Of a stretch of DNA of 64,000 nt, positions 1 to 11,491 are shown piece after piece. This DNA comes from Moniliophthora roreri (lineage: Eukaryota; Basidiomycota; Agaricomycetes; Agaricales; Marasmiaceae): contig LATX02000185.1 of the NCBI GenBank assembly GCA_001466705.2, positions 434,001-498,000 on the forward strand. Direction: 5' to 3'. The number at the start of each line of letters is the position of its first letter. Positions within the stretch are counted from its first letter, which is position 1. Position numbers and translations under genes: made by a program. A model generated the notes under the pieces. The model saw only the letters and a program-made list of their open reading frames with translations. It was not told the DNA's origin and made no database searches.

Positions 1-1419
1 ACCCAAGCCTCTCGATCATTATCCAAAATTCTTCTCGAGAATTCACATCGAGAATGACGTTCTATTTCTGTGTCGGCTGAGATGAGAAAGTGTCTCGAGT
101 CAATGATCTGTGAGGATTTGTGGTGGCGGTCAGAAAGAAAACGCTCAAAGAATGCCATTTTGGCGCGTACCGAGTGGGTAGGACAAAAAACAGTGGTGAG
201 ATTGAAAAGATATCCTATAAGCTTGCTTGAATTTCAGCATTGCATGGCCTGGGCAAGGGGTATGCCTCGTTGCATATCGATGTTTGGTATCTTCTACTTG
301 AGGTCTGATGGGTATTTCTGATGTCCATGAGCAGAAGCATGATAGATAACTATGGCAGACGAGGAGGAGAGAGTATGGCGGGAATCAGGACGTCGGATGA
401 GGCGATGAGGGAAGGTATGAAGGTGGGGGTGGGTGACGATGGTGACTGTCAAGATGAGAGTTAGACGCCGCAGGCGAAGCCAATAACTCCCACGTTGGTA
501 AGGCTCCTCAAAGCACTAAAAATCTTAAACTCACCTTCGCACCGCAAAGTGCAGAAAATTTATGCAAATTGCGCTCTCGGCTGCAAGGGACATAGATTTT
601 TTCTAGTCCTCGTGCTGGTACGCAGGCGGTCGCGTTTCGTCCTTACGAGATTCGGCAAATTGCAGGGCAAATTGTCGAATTGTCACCGTCAGGATCGATA
701 GCATCCCTCCTGGACTTTCGGACCCTGCGAAACGAGTCATGGAGAGTCGAAGAATGCCACTACTTTTGCCAGGTCGTATTTCAATATGAGAGATCGGTTC
801 CAGATTCACATACAGAGCCCAAGGACGGTGGCAGCATATTTGACTCTATCGCCGCAGGTATTCCGGGCCAGGCTGTGCCGTGGGTAACTATCATCGCCCG
901 CAGGATAGCTTGGCTGAAAGTTTCAGCACAGTAACCTCGGGACTACCAGGACTTCAGTTGCCAGATAGCACAAAGAACGGCGTTTCAAGGCGTCTTCATG
1001 TGCAATACTGAACAGCACCTGGTCAGGAGAATAAGCGCGTCACCGTGGGAACCAAACAACAATGAGCGCTACTTTGAGCGCCAATGTGGTTCTTCACTAC
1101 CATTACGATGATGTGCACTTAGTAAGCCGCTCCCTCAGTCGTACTTCGCTCTGTCTCTGCAGCACATCGTGAATCCGAAAGGATATACTGTCGTAGTCGA
1201 TAGCAAGTAACAAATAATACCTCATCAGCTGAGCCGAACTCCCGTTGAACTTCTGACACAAGGACCATTCAGAAAAGCACATCCGGTGAGCTTTGAGACG
1301 ATTTTGTCAACTCTCACCTAATCGCTCAATCATGTCATGTACAGATAGTGTTTTTGACAAGACAAATATCTTGGCCCCGTGATATTAGCTCTTCAGTACA
1401 AGGTTTGATAGACATGTCT
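1..1419. other. no gene seen
   Basis: I find no recognisable coding homology, RNA gene or repeat here. Short open frames exist on both strands but show no family motif and no plausible intron pattern. Confidence 0.5.
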
Positions 1420-1640
1420 ACAGTTTGTTTCTATAGGAACAAGCTATTTGCACCGTGACTCGTGCTCACAACGGTTCGCCTTGCCACCGACCTCATAGCT
1501 GGCCTTACTTGTTACTTAGCTCTTGCTTGGCTTCTATGAAAAGCAGCCAGTCACTACTCGATGCTTCCGTTACCACCAGAACCCCCCGAAATTACCACTT
1601 ATCGGCCATCTCCTTAAACCCAGTTGAACGACTAACCATA
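1420..1640 (+). pseudogene. relic of a cytochrome P450 5' end
   Basis: Nucleotides from about 1490 to 1620 align by eye with the first exon of the P450 at 3029. Both carry a GGCC/GGCTAGCCTTACTT start, then CTTCTTGGCTTCT-like text, then a proline-rich stretch (ACCCCCCGAAATTACCACTTATCGG against ACCCCCGAAACTACCACTTATTGG, in pieces) that encodes the hinge after the membrane anchor. The frame is broken by stops and indels and the ATG is not kept. Homology fades after about 1640, so only the promoter-proximal part and exon 1 were copied or survived. I infer a truncated, decayed duplicate of the neighbouring gene. Confidence 0.7.
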
Positions 1641-2950
1641 TTTCTTGGAATCGAGTTTGGATCCTACATCAGTCTATATCCCGAGCATCGGGGCATGGCT
1701 TGCCCAGAGACTGGCGTAGCCGACCGCGATCAAAGTCAGAAGCAAGGAAAATTTGCAATTGGCATTCGCCGAATATCGATCGTCCTGACACGTTGACAAC
1801 ATTGTCGGTACCCGCCTCGTCGACCAGATGCAGATGTCGCCATCTATACTGCCCATAGCTTGGACAATTCTCTCTTCCTCGAGATACATCGTTAGCATAC
1901 TGAACGTTTGCTTACTTGCTTTTTTAGATTTTCGGTCGAAGGATGCACCTTGAAAATTTTCATCATGCCCTCAACTCCCACAAGCGTTCTTCCGAATGTC
2001 ACTACACTGTTCACAGGTCGTCGGCCAAACACAACGCAAGCAAGGCTCTGCAGGTTTATTTCGTCCGCCTAGTGGAAAGTAGGATATAAATCATGTACGT
2101 CATCTTTTTAACTTCATTTCATCCGAGTCGTCGACTTATCAACGTACATCAATCGGAAAGGCACACCGTTTATTTACATGTATATGATACTACATGCGAC
2201 GCCCCTCAACCAAATCTCTCAATATCGCGACTTGTCACTGGCAGATGCGTAGGGAAAGATTACCACGTGGCATAAGGAAAGTGAGAAGTGATGAGAAGTT
2301 TTGGGTAGCGAAGAGGAGAGTGACACCAAGAAAACGGTTTAGCCACTGTCGGAGTCGAGACTCGACGTCGCCTTGCCAACCAATGATTGAAGTCAAATCC
2401 AATTCGATCTTTGGTTCGCTCAAACCTCGCATTTTGTTTGCATCGTGAGTATCATTCCATGAGAACAGTCTAGCTGAATCCTTCGTAGGACGATAACAGG
2501 GGTGGGGTTCATCATCATGTCACCACGGCACTAGGTACCTACCTGGAAGAAGATTAAAAGCTACAGCTGGGCCGTCGGAGCCTGGAGGTCATAAATACGG
2601 CATCGCAAGGATCAAATCGACCTCTATGCCACCGCCACCTATGACGTTTCTACATTCTTATTGACTGACATTTCAATCGCTAATTTTCTGATGAGAACTA
2701 AGTTATCAAAGGCAAGTGCATTCTCGAGTGTTTAGGCTGGTATCGACCCTAATCGCTTACAGCTATCGTATGGACTCAAGATGACCAATCCTATTCCCAC
2801 CCCGCAATGCCTGCCAACTGGGGAAGGTATCTGAGCGTTGGTTGCATCGAGCACCCCACGACTGAATGGTAAGCGATACGCTCGGTCATTTTGTTTCTGC
2901 GTCCCTACGATTATCAGAATAGCTGTAATTCCGACATCGCAGAGAACAAG
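1641..2950. other. no gene seen; upstream of P450
   Basis: No supported gene. It separates the P450 relic from the P450 promoter. Small open frames between 2093 and 2448 have no recognisable motif. Confidence 0.45.
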
Positions 2951-2971
2951 CGCCCGGGGATCTCGCTGGGC

Positions 2972-2979
2972 TTATAAAG
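2972..2979 (+). promoter_or_regulatory. TATA-like box of the P450 gene
   Basis: A TTATAAAG element lies about 50 bp upstream of the P450 start codon at 3029, a normal distance for a fungal TATA box. Function is inferred from position only. Confidence 0.45.
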
Positions 2980-3028
2980 GGTCGTTCCTATAAAGGAAAG
3001 GCATTTGAACTCCAACTTCGTGCCCACG

Positions 3029-5408
3029 ATGATTCAACTCACCACGAACATAATGGCTAGCCTTACTTCCTTCTTGGCTCTTGTCTGGCTTCTACGCAAA
3101 GCATCTAGCTATTACTCCAGACTTCCTTTACCACCGGGACCCCCGAAACTACCACTTATTGGACATCTACTGCAAATCCCCTCCAGTCGCGAGCATGAGG
3201 TTTATCGCCTTTGGGGCAAGCAATATGGTAATCTCGAGCAAGTTCAAAGTTATATCTAATCGGACTGACGCTGTTCTAGGCTCCCGTTCCGGAATCATCC
3301 ACATCGAAGCCGCTGGAGTCTCTCTCCTCGTCATTAACAATGCCAAAGCAGCTTCCGACTTGCTCGAAAAGCGATCTCGAATATATTCCGATCGGTAAGC
3401 AATTTTCTGCGAATTTAATGGTTTGAATACTAAGTTATAGGCTCTTCAAGGCCTCCAGCTCCGATGGCTGTTGACCTAATGGGCTGGCACTGGAATTTCG
3501 GTCTCCTACCATACAGTGCGTAGTGCGTCAAGCTATCTTCCCTTCAACGTTCTGACCGTTTTTGGGCATTTAAAGGTGATGCCTGGTAAGCCATATTCCG
3601 CTCTAGTACACGCATCCGGTTGTCTCACAAAATATGCCTTACCAGGCGTGCTCGTCGGCGCGTATTCCTCCGATCCTTCAATGCTCAAGCTGCAAAGCTC
3701 TTTCGCCCTCATGAAACCAAAGCAGCATGTATTCTACTTACTCAACTTCGAGAAAGCCCGGAAAACTGTTTTTAGCATTTGCGATAGTAAGTACTAGTTC
3801 ATTCTCTACAAAATACGAGTTACCTAATATGTATTACTCAGCCATGCTGCTCGGATCATCATGTCCGTCGCATACGGTATCGAAGTCAAACGCGAAGACG
3901 ACCCATGGGTAGCTCTCGCCGAAGCTGCCATAAAAACCCTGACAGATACTTTCGTTCCCGGTACATTCCTCGTGGTACGTACTGAGATACTATTTCCAGG
4001 TTATTGGAATATCCAGTGACAGTGGTGTCTTGGCTTGACATAGGACTCGTTCCCTTTCCTAAAACACGTTCCCTCGTGGGTGCCCGGTGCTGGATTCAAG
4101 CGAAAGGCACAAGAATGGAAAGAAATGGCACTGAGTATGGTCAATGAGCCGTTTGAGGCAGGGAAGGAGATGATGGTTGGTATCGTCCCGCTTCCTTTCT
4201 GAAATCGCTGTGCTGAACGAGAATGATTCACGTTAGCGTTCCGGCGAATATACCCCATCCTTTATCTCGAGGTCACTGCAAGGCCTTGATGATTCTTCAG
4301 CAGATTATCAAGAAAAGGAGACATGGATACGTCAAGCGGCCGGTGCTATGTACACTGGTATGTTACGGCTGAGCCACCGATAGTAGAATGATTCGCTGAC
4401 TCTGACATCAACATACAGCTGGAGCAGATACTGTAAGAATCCCAGTCTCTGTGCGCTCCCTCCTGAAATTAAATACGATTTTTTTATTCTCTAGACAATG
4501 ATAGCCTTGACATCATTCCTCTTCGCAATGGTAACTTCCCCTGAAGCCCAGCGCAAAGCCCAAGAAGAGATCGACCGTGTAGCTCCTGGGCGTCTGCCAA
4601 CGTTTGAAGATGAAGAGTCGATGCCATATGTAACTGCTATCGTATGGGAATCGCTCAGGTGGAAGATTGTCACCCCACTTGGTAAGTTTTAGGTCTCTGC
4701 CTTGTATATGTACCGGCGGTTAAAGTTGCCGCAGGTCTTGCACATTACCTGGACGTTGAGGACGAATACGAAGGATATAGGATTCCTAAGGGTACGGTGG
4801 TAATCAGTAACTTGTGGTGAGTCTGTCCGAATCTTTGCTCCATACGCTAGCTAGATGACCTAAGCGACTCGCAGGGCCATTCTACACGATGAAGTGCATT
4901 CTCCCTAATTCAGTGATATCACGCGCTAATCTCGAATACTGAACAGAGCCTGTACCCCGAGCCCTTCGAATTCAAGCCAGAGCGGTATTTCAAGGCAGGA
5001 TCTGAGACTGAGTTTGACGAGACTGTCAAGGATCCCAGGTTTGCTGTGTTTGGCTATGGGCGGAGGTAAATGTTACAATCTTCCTCTTTGCTGCTAGTCG
5101 AAGCTCAGTATCTCGTGCAACAGAATCTGCCCTGGGCGTCATATGGCCTACTCATCTGTGTGGATATCGATTGCATCCATACTTAAGACCTTTAATATAT
5201 CAAAGGCTGTGGACGAGCATGGGAATGTTATTGAGCCCGTGTATGACTCACAGAGTTCCGTACTGGCGTGAGTGCTCTTTACTTTGAGCTGAACTATCAG
5301 TTAACTGTGATTTCAAGTATGCCGTCTCCCTTTGAATTCTCAATGAAGCCTAGGTCCGCAGAGGCAGAGGAGCTCATTGCGACTGCTTCCGACGATCTTA
5401 AAGTATAA
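3029..5408 (+). CDS. cytochrome P450 with an in-frame TAG codon (possible pseudogene)
   Basis: Microsomal-type cytochrome P450, a heme monooxygenase that would need a P450 reductase partner. The model has 15 exons: 3029-3227, 3280-3394, 3451-3515, 3576-3585, 3646-3786, 3842-3974, 4044-4175, 4237-4357, 4419-4432, 4495-4681, 4735-4816, 4875-4893, 4947-5065, 5124-5267 and 5318-5408. Together they give 523 codons, the usual P450 length. An N-terminal membrane anchor is followed by the hinge LPPGPPKLPLIGH. The I-helix reads AGADTT, the ExxR helix ESLR, and the heme loop FGYGRRICPG keeps the ligand Cys. Every exon joins in phase, but codon 173 (3773-3775) is TAG where E/K is expected between ENCF and HLRYHAARIIM. 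The layout resembles basidiomycete P450s related to O-methylsterigmatocystin oxidoreductase; the substrate is unknown. The single stop may be a real nonsense mutation or a sequence error. Confidence 0.85.
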
Positions 5409-5887
5409 ACCTGTCTTGCTGCATAATAGTATATGAGCATGAACATCGCTGCGAGTCGTAACTTTGAGGCTAGAGGAAGTAAATTTCCAAACCAAAACAC
5501 AGAAAGCAGTCTCAGCCGCGGCTGCCATTAGATGAATTGAAAGAAGACGTGGAGATAAACACGCAAAAAGTGCATATGTATGTAGGGCATTGAAAAATCT
5601 TTTCATGCAACAGAGAATCAAGGTCAAATGCAGTGATTACTCAACCTGTCTCTCGCGAGATCTTTCCAAATGCCTGGCGAGGACGAAAGATTCCATGAAG
5701 GTGTGCAGAGAAGAATGGGACTTCAAATGGCGAGAATCCGCGGAGGACAGTAGTTGGCACGTCTGCCACGAGCTGTAGGAACCCACTCCGTCGAGCAATG
5801 GAAACGTTGGGTGGACACAAACCGTGGCCGTTCAGCTATAGAATGCCACGCAAGTCCTTGCTCTCACCATCCTCCGCCTACACCAAC
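5409..5887. other. intergenic, no gene seen
   Basis: Space between the P450 stop and the start of the transaldolase-like gene. It presumably holds the P450 3' end and the promoter of the next gene; no clear TATA box or repeat was seen. Confidence 0.4.
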
Positions 5888-7771
5888 ATGCCAGCCCTCT
5901 CCCGTGTCAAGCCTCGTCAGAGACCTTCAAAATCAATAGCCGAACTTCAGCCACAAAGCATGGAAAAAATTGACATGATCATTAAGAAGAGTCGAAAGTA
6001 TGCAACAACGGCGTTGCAGACGCTTCAGCAGAACGGACTCGCAATTGGTGGACATTCTCTTTCGGAACCAGCGACTCCAAAATGTAGTACCAGTACCCAG
6101 TCGGAAAGAGTGCGCGTGCAAAAGAGTCGTATTCTGATCGATAGCCTGAACCTCCTAGGTACGCGACCTTTCAGCCTGTCTATCGATACGAGCTCGCTAA
6201 CATGGGCCCAGCCGCAACCCCGACCCCCATCAGCAAGCTATCCTATCTCGTCTTCGAGATAATCGACGGGAAGGACAATACATTATGCGAATATGCAGTT
6301 CCAGCGGCAGAAAGACTAATGAAATTCATCCGACCGCAAGTACCAAAAGGGTACATCCGGCGTTCTGCGCGTCCTTGTCCTTGCTGACCAGAAACAGTCT
6401 TGACACGCAGGATTTTCTCCTCGAGTTACTTAAAAGTGAGAAACCACCTTTCGACTGGCCTGAGATGCTATTTGAATATTTCGTAAGTCGTGCTTCCTCA
6501 TTAGTACAAGGGGTGACGCTAATACAGGGCTGGATAGATGGTGGAGTGGGCGCTGAAGCATCGTAAGAACTCGGGAGCGAGGTTGGTCTTTCTGGACATC
6601 AGAGCCAGACGGCTTGAAGGCGAGATGGTTGCTAGTGCGCAAAGAATCGTCGAGTTGTTGGTCAACGAAGGATTGAAGCGCGATGAAATCATCATTTGTG
6701 TGAGTAATACTTCGATTGCAGCCACTTGAGAGTTACCTTACTCCTTCTTAGATACCAGCGACCAACGATGGCATGAAAGCGGCGTCGAGGTTGAAACTTG
6801 GAAAAGAGCCCATACACGTCAACATGATCGAAGTCACGAGCGTAGAGCATGCGCTAGCATGTGTCCAAAAAGGCGTTGACTCTGTGACGATTCACCTGGG
6901 GCAGGTGAGCACGAATATTTTGACCTCGAAGAGAAACATATACTGACTTCCCAATTATTCTATAAGGACAAAGGAAGATTCCCTGCTGAGATGGAGCATC
7001 CAGCGGTCAACATTATTCGAGACACGGCAAGGCACTTCCGGCTCAGTGGGATAACGACGCGTGTTCTTGTTTCAGGCTTTCCGTCGGTGTGTCTTGAATA
7101 CTATTCTACCTGTCTCTTTTGTATTGAATATGTATGATCGACAGGCAAAGGAAGTAGACTTACTTGTTAACGATGTCGACGGAGTGGCCATTTCCAAGGA
7201 CATCATCGAAGACATAGAAATCTGCGAATCTGATGAAGACCAGGATGTCCCGTTCACTTCCAAGAGAAACTTGGGAGAATTTTGTAAGAAATTTGAGACC
7301 GACCTCCCCGTGTCTTTGAGCCCTTCAGTTCCCGAATCTTTCGACTATACCACCTACGACAACAAGTTGCAGGCGATCGAATCGAGGTTATTGAACGAGA
7401 TGGCGGTACAGGCGAAGCGCCATGATTTGAAGAAAGCAGCAGCGAACACAGAACCACGGGGAACCGGATGTAAAGGTACCCTGAAGAGATCCGCCAGTTG
7501 CATGGACGTGACCAAGGCGAGACTGCCGAAGACAGGTGCTGCTAAAGAACCAGTAGCCTTGAAACCAGCGGACCCTGTGTATAAAGATACCCTGAAGAGG
7601 ACCGCCAGTTGCATGGATGTTACCAAGACGAGACTGCCGAAGACAGATGCTGCTGAAGAACCAGTGGCCTTGGAATCAGCGGCCCCCGTACATAAAAGTA
7701 CCCTGAAGAGGACAACCGGTTACATGGGCGTTACCGAGGCAAGGCTGCCGAAGAAATGTAGGACAGAATAA
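5888..7771 (+). CDS. transaldolase-fold protein lacking the Schiff-base lysine, with C-terminal repeats
   Basis: Seven exons (5888-6158, 6212-6339, 6411-6482, 6538-6699, 6752-6904, 6967-7086, 7145-7771) give about 510 residues. A basic N-terminal extension of about 90 residues precedes a transaldolase/fructose-6-phosphate aldolase-like barrel. The recognisable strands are ILIDSLNLL (the Asp strand), a TPTPIS segment, ARLVFLDIRARRLEGEM, DEIIICIPATNDGMKAA, IHVNMIEVTSVEHALACV, TRVLVSGFPSAKEVDLLV and VDGVAISKDIIEDI. In transaldolases the strand equivalent to IIICIPAT carries the Schiff-base Lys (IKLAST or VKVPVT); here that residue is Cys211, with the exon junction directly after it. The C-terminus adds three copies of a 37-residue repeat. 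Classical transaldolase chemistry is therefore unlikely; the true role is unknown. The N-terminal exon joins are less certain than the barrel. Confidence 0.75.
7472..7768 (+). repeat. 111-bp in-frame tandem repeat in the transaldolase-like gene
   Basis: Copies start at 7472, 7583 and 7694 with an exact 111-bp (37-codon) spacing; the third is cut to 25 codons by the stop. Each encodes a T-L-K-R-[ST] core followed by a C/Y-M-x-V-T motif, then ARLPK or TRLPK, then an acidic/Pro-Val-Ala linker. The L-K-R-[ST]-x-[ST] core looks like a basophilic kinase site; that reading is inference. Confidence 0.9.
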
Positions 7772-7960
7772 GAGTAGTTTTGTCGTTTGTCATTTTTGCC
7801 TAGTCCATTTGTATGTACTAGCATCCGTACCACATATACCTGTATATCACTCAGTGTGCTTCAGTGTAATATTGCAATGCGTGACATACTTCAACGGTGA
7901 CGAAGAAACGACACAGGAAGTGCGTTTCAGTGGGATGCTTTTGAGACAGGTCTTCCAAGC

Positions 7961-7980
7961 TTTTTTTTTTTTTTTTTTTT
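7961..7980. repeat. poly(T)20 tract
   Basis: A run of 20 T between the convergent transaldolase-like and SFM1-like genes. It may be a spacer, part of 3' end signals, or a trace of a retroposed poly(A) tail. Confidence 0.8.
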
Positions 7981-7996
7981 GTATCTACAGTACATT

Positions 7997-9074
7997 TCAG
8001 AATTCAAAGCTTTTGTTGAGATCTTCGTGCAAAAGCTCCTTCATTCCAGGGGGCAGGAGTGGTTCTGAGTCTTTTGTCATGTAACCTTGGGCAGGAATAA
8101 GCATATGAGGTTTTCAAGGGCAGGAAGTTGCTCACGGAATGGCATCTCGACGCTCTCCTGCTCATGACATGAGAAGCACAGCCGACTACGACACACCTAG
8201 ACACACCTTGGAGTTGAACTTGATGGTAGGATAATCCTAGTGCATCAATGAATATTTGAGCAACTACTAGCAAGTTGCTAAAGGCCCACGATATAACCAA
8301 TTTTATTCAGCGGAACTAGCCACGACATTAAGTAGGACACGGGATTGAAGGAGGCTATAACGCACTTTGATCTTGCACTACGCGCTTCGTAACGCCAAGT
8401 GCGGTGTCTGTAGTCATCTGAACCAACCCTAGATGTCTTCCCGGGAAGCCTAGCACGCGTAATTCGCCAGTTCTATCTCTCGGTGGATCGTCCCCTGCAT
8501 CCTAGCGGTCAGCATAGCATCTTCGTAATACAAGGCGCGACTCCATACCAAGAATGCCCTGTTCATCGAGCACGTCAAGCAGGCAAAAACGAAGAAAAAG
8601 TTAACTCACCCCAAATAAAAACCACTGGAACCGACCATCTCCGTCCTCCGGTGAAAGCTCCTTCTCAGCCTTTGGATCCAACAAGCATACTTTATCCAAC
8701 GATTCCCCCAGCTCTTGTTTGATCAACTCCATCACTCCCGTCGTATAACATCTTGCCACCGCTTCCCCTTCCTTCTTCGTTGAGCTGAATTTGGCTTCCA
8801 GATTTTGTGCTGATGATTTCGACAGATTTGTGAAGTAGACTTTGCTGCTGGACCCAGCGAGGGCACGCATATGCTGCTCCGCATTTCAGTCCCTAATGAC
8901 GCCATGTCCAAAGGAAAGAAACATACAGCATATTCGAGATCAACCCATGGAGGGACAGTCTTAGAGACGTCATCGTCATCTTCCATATGTTCTATCTCAT
9001 ATAAGATTCAGATTCAAAGGTCATTTCTCAAGGCATATGAGCTGACCTATCACGTAGGTAAATCCTTCAGGCAT
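7997..9074 (-). CDS. SFM1: SFM1-like SPOUT protein arginine methyltransferase
   Basis: Nine exons on the minus strand (9074-9047, 8991-8927, 8873-8610, 8558-8549, 8494-8366, 8315-8290, 8236-8207, 8157-8136, 8085-7997) give about 220 residues, close to the yeast protein. The start TYVIEHMED and WVDLEY match the family N-terminus. The core CLLDPKAEKELSPEDG, FQWFLFGGILGDDPPRDRT and GRHLGLVQMTTDTALGVTKR is the SPOUT SAM-binding signature of this family, and the tail IPLNKIGYIDYPTIKFN and VEMPFRYM is also conserved. In yeast, Sfm1 monomethylates an arginine of ribosomal protein Rps3. GILG is split across a 10-nt exon, yet all phases agree, so the gene looks intact. It converges on the transaldolase-like gene. 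Confidence 0.88.
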
Positions 9075-9125
9075 TATCGCAAATGAAATGAGATGGAAGC
9101 TGAGGAGAGAAAAAGATTAGACGCG

Positions 9126-9140
9126 ATAGATAGATAGATA
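9126..9140. repeat. short GATA microsatellite
   Basis: A run of GATA units in the space between the divergent SFM1-like and F-box starts. Confidence 0.6.
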
Positions 9141-9212
9141 TCCAGATTCCTTGCCTCTCGACCACGACGATTCATTAGGAGATGGTGAAGGTGAGTCCCG
9201 GTTCTTTCATAA

Positions 9213-10636
9213 ATGAACGAGGAATTGAAACACATCCAGAAATCCATGCAGAGGCCGAAGCGATGCGTTATATCCATGCTCCCTCCAGAATTGCTACAGC
9301 GAATACTCAATCTTGTCATCGTCGAGGATAAAGATCGCCTTCCAGGGCTCACCCTTGTCTGTCGTTCCTGGGTGCACATTATTCGCAGCTACCAATACTC
9401 TCATAATGTCACAATATACATCAAGGGCCATCAGCATGACAGCAGAAGATACGACTGCTTGGAGAAAATTGTCGGACCTAAGGCGCGCTCCCCTCCAACT
9501 ATACCTTGGGATAATATCACGCAGTACACACTTGCCTTTACCACCGCTTACGGAGAAGATGGGAAGGACTTCTCGCGGGACTGGTACATTGACGCCGCCA
9601 GCAAAACCCTCCGACTTTTGAGCAGTCGCGTCAGGATGAACCCAGAATCACTGGTTATTACGGTAACCAAGGGGCGCGTCGGTATCTTGCACAGCCCCTT
9701 GCTCAAAGAAACTATCATTGCCGCATTCCCAGATATAACTCGCCTTGATCTTTCCGTACAGCGGGAGACCTTTGGGAACGTCTTCTCGTTCATACCTGCT
9801 TTCGCCAGTTTAAGGGTGCTTGAACTGTCATGCGAGGCAATGCCCGATACCATCACGTCTGAATCGGTCGTGCACGACCTGTCCTTACCTCCGAACCTGC
9901 AGTCCATTCACATACGTATCCTGTCTTTCGCCGAGTCGAAAGAGGTGCCTATACGTCTGAATAACTATCATCGTTCGGGCATGGTAACCGAAGGCGGACA
10001 GTACTTTTCAGAGTGGTTGCTGGGACAGAAGGACACATTGAACCTCAGACATGTATCGTTGTTGGAGTTTCATGATAAGTTGCCTGGGGAGGCGGTCCTT
10101 ACTTTGCAGAACAGTGTCGAGTCTCTTTATATCAGCTTCCCCAAGGATATAGAGCGATTTAATGAAATCCAGAAGAAAGCCGAGACACCTATCAGTACGT
10201 TGATTCCACTATAATCTTTCTTCCATAGCAAATCCTCATCAGTTTCTTCATCTCAGCTGCTTGGAACTTGACGAATCTAATTTGTCTCCGCACGATTACC
10301 TTCGACATCCCGCAGCTCTGGTACACTCTCCCACACATTCTTCGAATCATTGAACAAACATTGAAAAGTGTCAAATCCACTGCGCTTTGGAAGATAACGT
10401 TCATCGTCTGTTCAGAACCATTGAAGCGGCCGGAATGCTGGACGACGTTGGATCAACTGCTTGTCTCATCGTTCACGGCACAGATAGATATTGCCGTTCC
10501 TTCCGGAAGATGGCCTTGGAACGTCTACCTTCAGTCAAAAGCAGACAGTATCCTTCCGAGAGTTAAAGGAATGGGGAGGTTGGATGTGAGGTTAATTCAG
10601 CAACATCTCTATCACCCGTATCGAACCTTCGATTGA
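9213..10636 (+). CDS. F-box domain protein
   Basis: Two exons (9213-10194 and 10257-10636) encode about 453 residues. Residues 20-60 read ISMLPPELLQRILNLVI followed by LPGLTLVCRSWVHIIRS, the usual basidiomycete F-box layout of a Leu-Pro-x-Glu-Leu helix and a C-x-x-W helix. The rest has irregular leucine-rich spacing, as in substrate-reading parts of fungal F-box proteins. It presumably acts as an SCF ubiquitin-ligase adaptor; the target is unknown. Start context: the first ATG of the frame, 24 codons ahead of the F-box. Confidence 0.8.
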
Positions 10637-11491
10637 CAGGCCAGGTGTAAACTCGACAGCGCACTGAGACTTATATTGACAATTCAAATATGTACATAAG
10701 CCGCATAGTATCTACTACTACAAGAAACGTATGGGAATTTGGATACGGCCTACCCAAGAGAGAAATAATACAAAGTAGGAAATCGTGTTGGCCACGAAAG
10801 GAAGCCTTGGCAGCACTGACAAAAGGAAATTCGATCCCGAAGAAAGCGACATGCCATGGTCGCGACAAATCCGGCAGCACGCATCAAAACCTGCCTACAT
10901 ATCTCCTGCTCCGCCCACGACCGCGGTCCCAGATATCCAATGAAGAGCAGATTATCTCAGCGCGCCCAAGGATATTGCTGCACCGACCAGTGAACCGTCC
11001 TCGTCACCACGGAGTTTGGAAGCATTTACGACGTCTTTAACGATCACATCGGTGTTTGGTTTTGCTGCAGGGACATTTGGATGGGAGGCAGTGGGCGAAG
11101 TAACAATGAAGGTTGTTTCTGACTGGCTGGACTATAAAAGGCCAACTTAGGCGTTTAGAGGTGGATTTAACACCCCCTCGGTGCTTGAAGTCGTATTCTT
11201 CCACGCGACAACACGGACTCGGCGACTCGGAAAGTGGAGATGAATTCCTGCAACACATTAAGATGTACAGAGCTATTATATATATACCTTAAATTACAAA
11301 CTTAAATACAGTGGGATAAGGCTCTGAAAACCAACACTGAAAAGAAAAAACAAGTGAAAATGATTATGATGACTGTTGCCAGGCAAGACCTCCTGGGAAG
11401 ACTGATGAAAAATTGAAACCAGTAGGAACCCCAGACGCCGTGACATCTTGTATCTGATATGCACCCAAAAGAGAGTCGAAAGACCAGTCTG
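10637..11491. other. intergenic, no gene seen
   Basis: Lies between the 3' ends of the F-box gene and the convergent Zn2Cys6 gene. It contains a short TA run near 11277-11288. Open frames on either strand look random. Confidence 0.45.

Noticed and set aside
7961..7980. retroposition poly(A) signature
   Set aside because: A lone T20 without target-site duplication or adjacent intronless copy; the neighbouring genes have introns.
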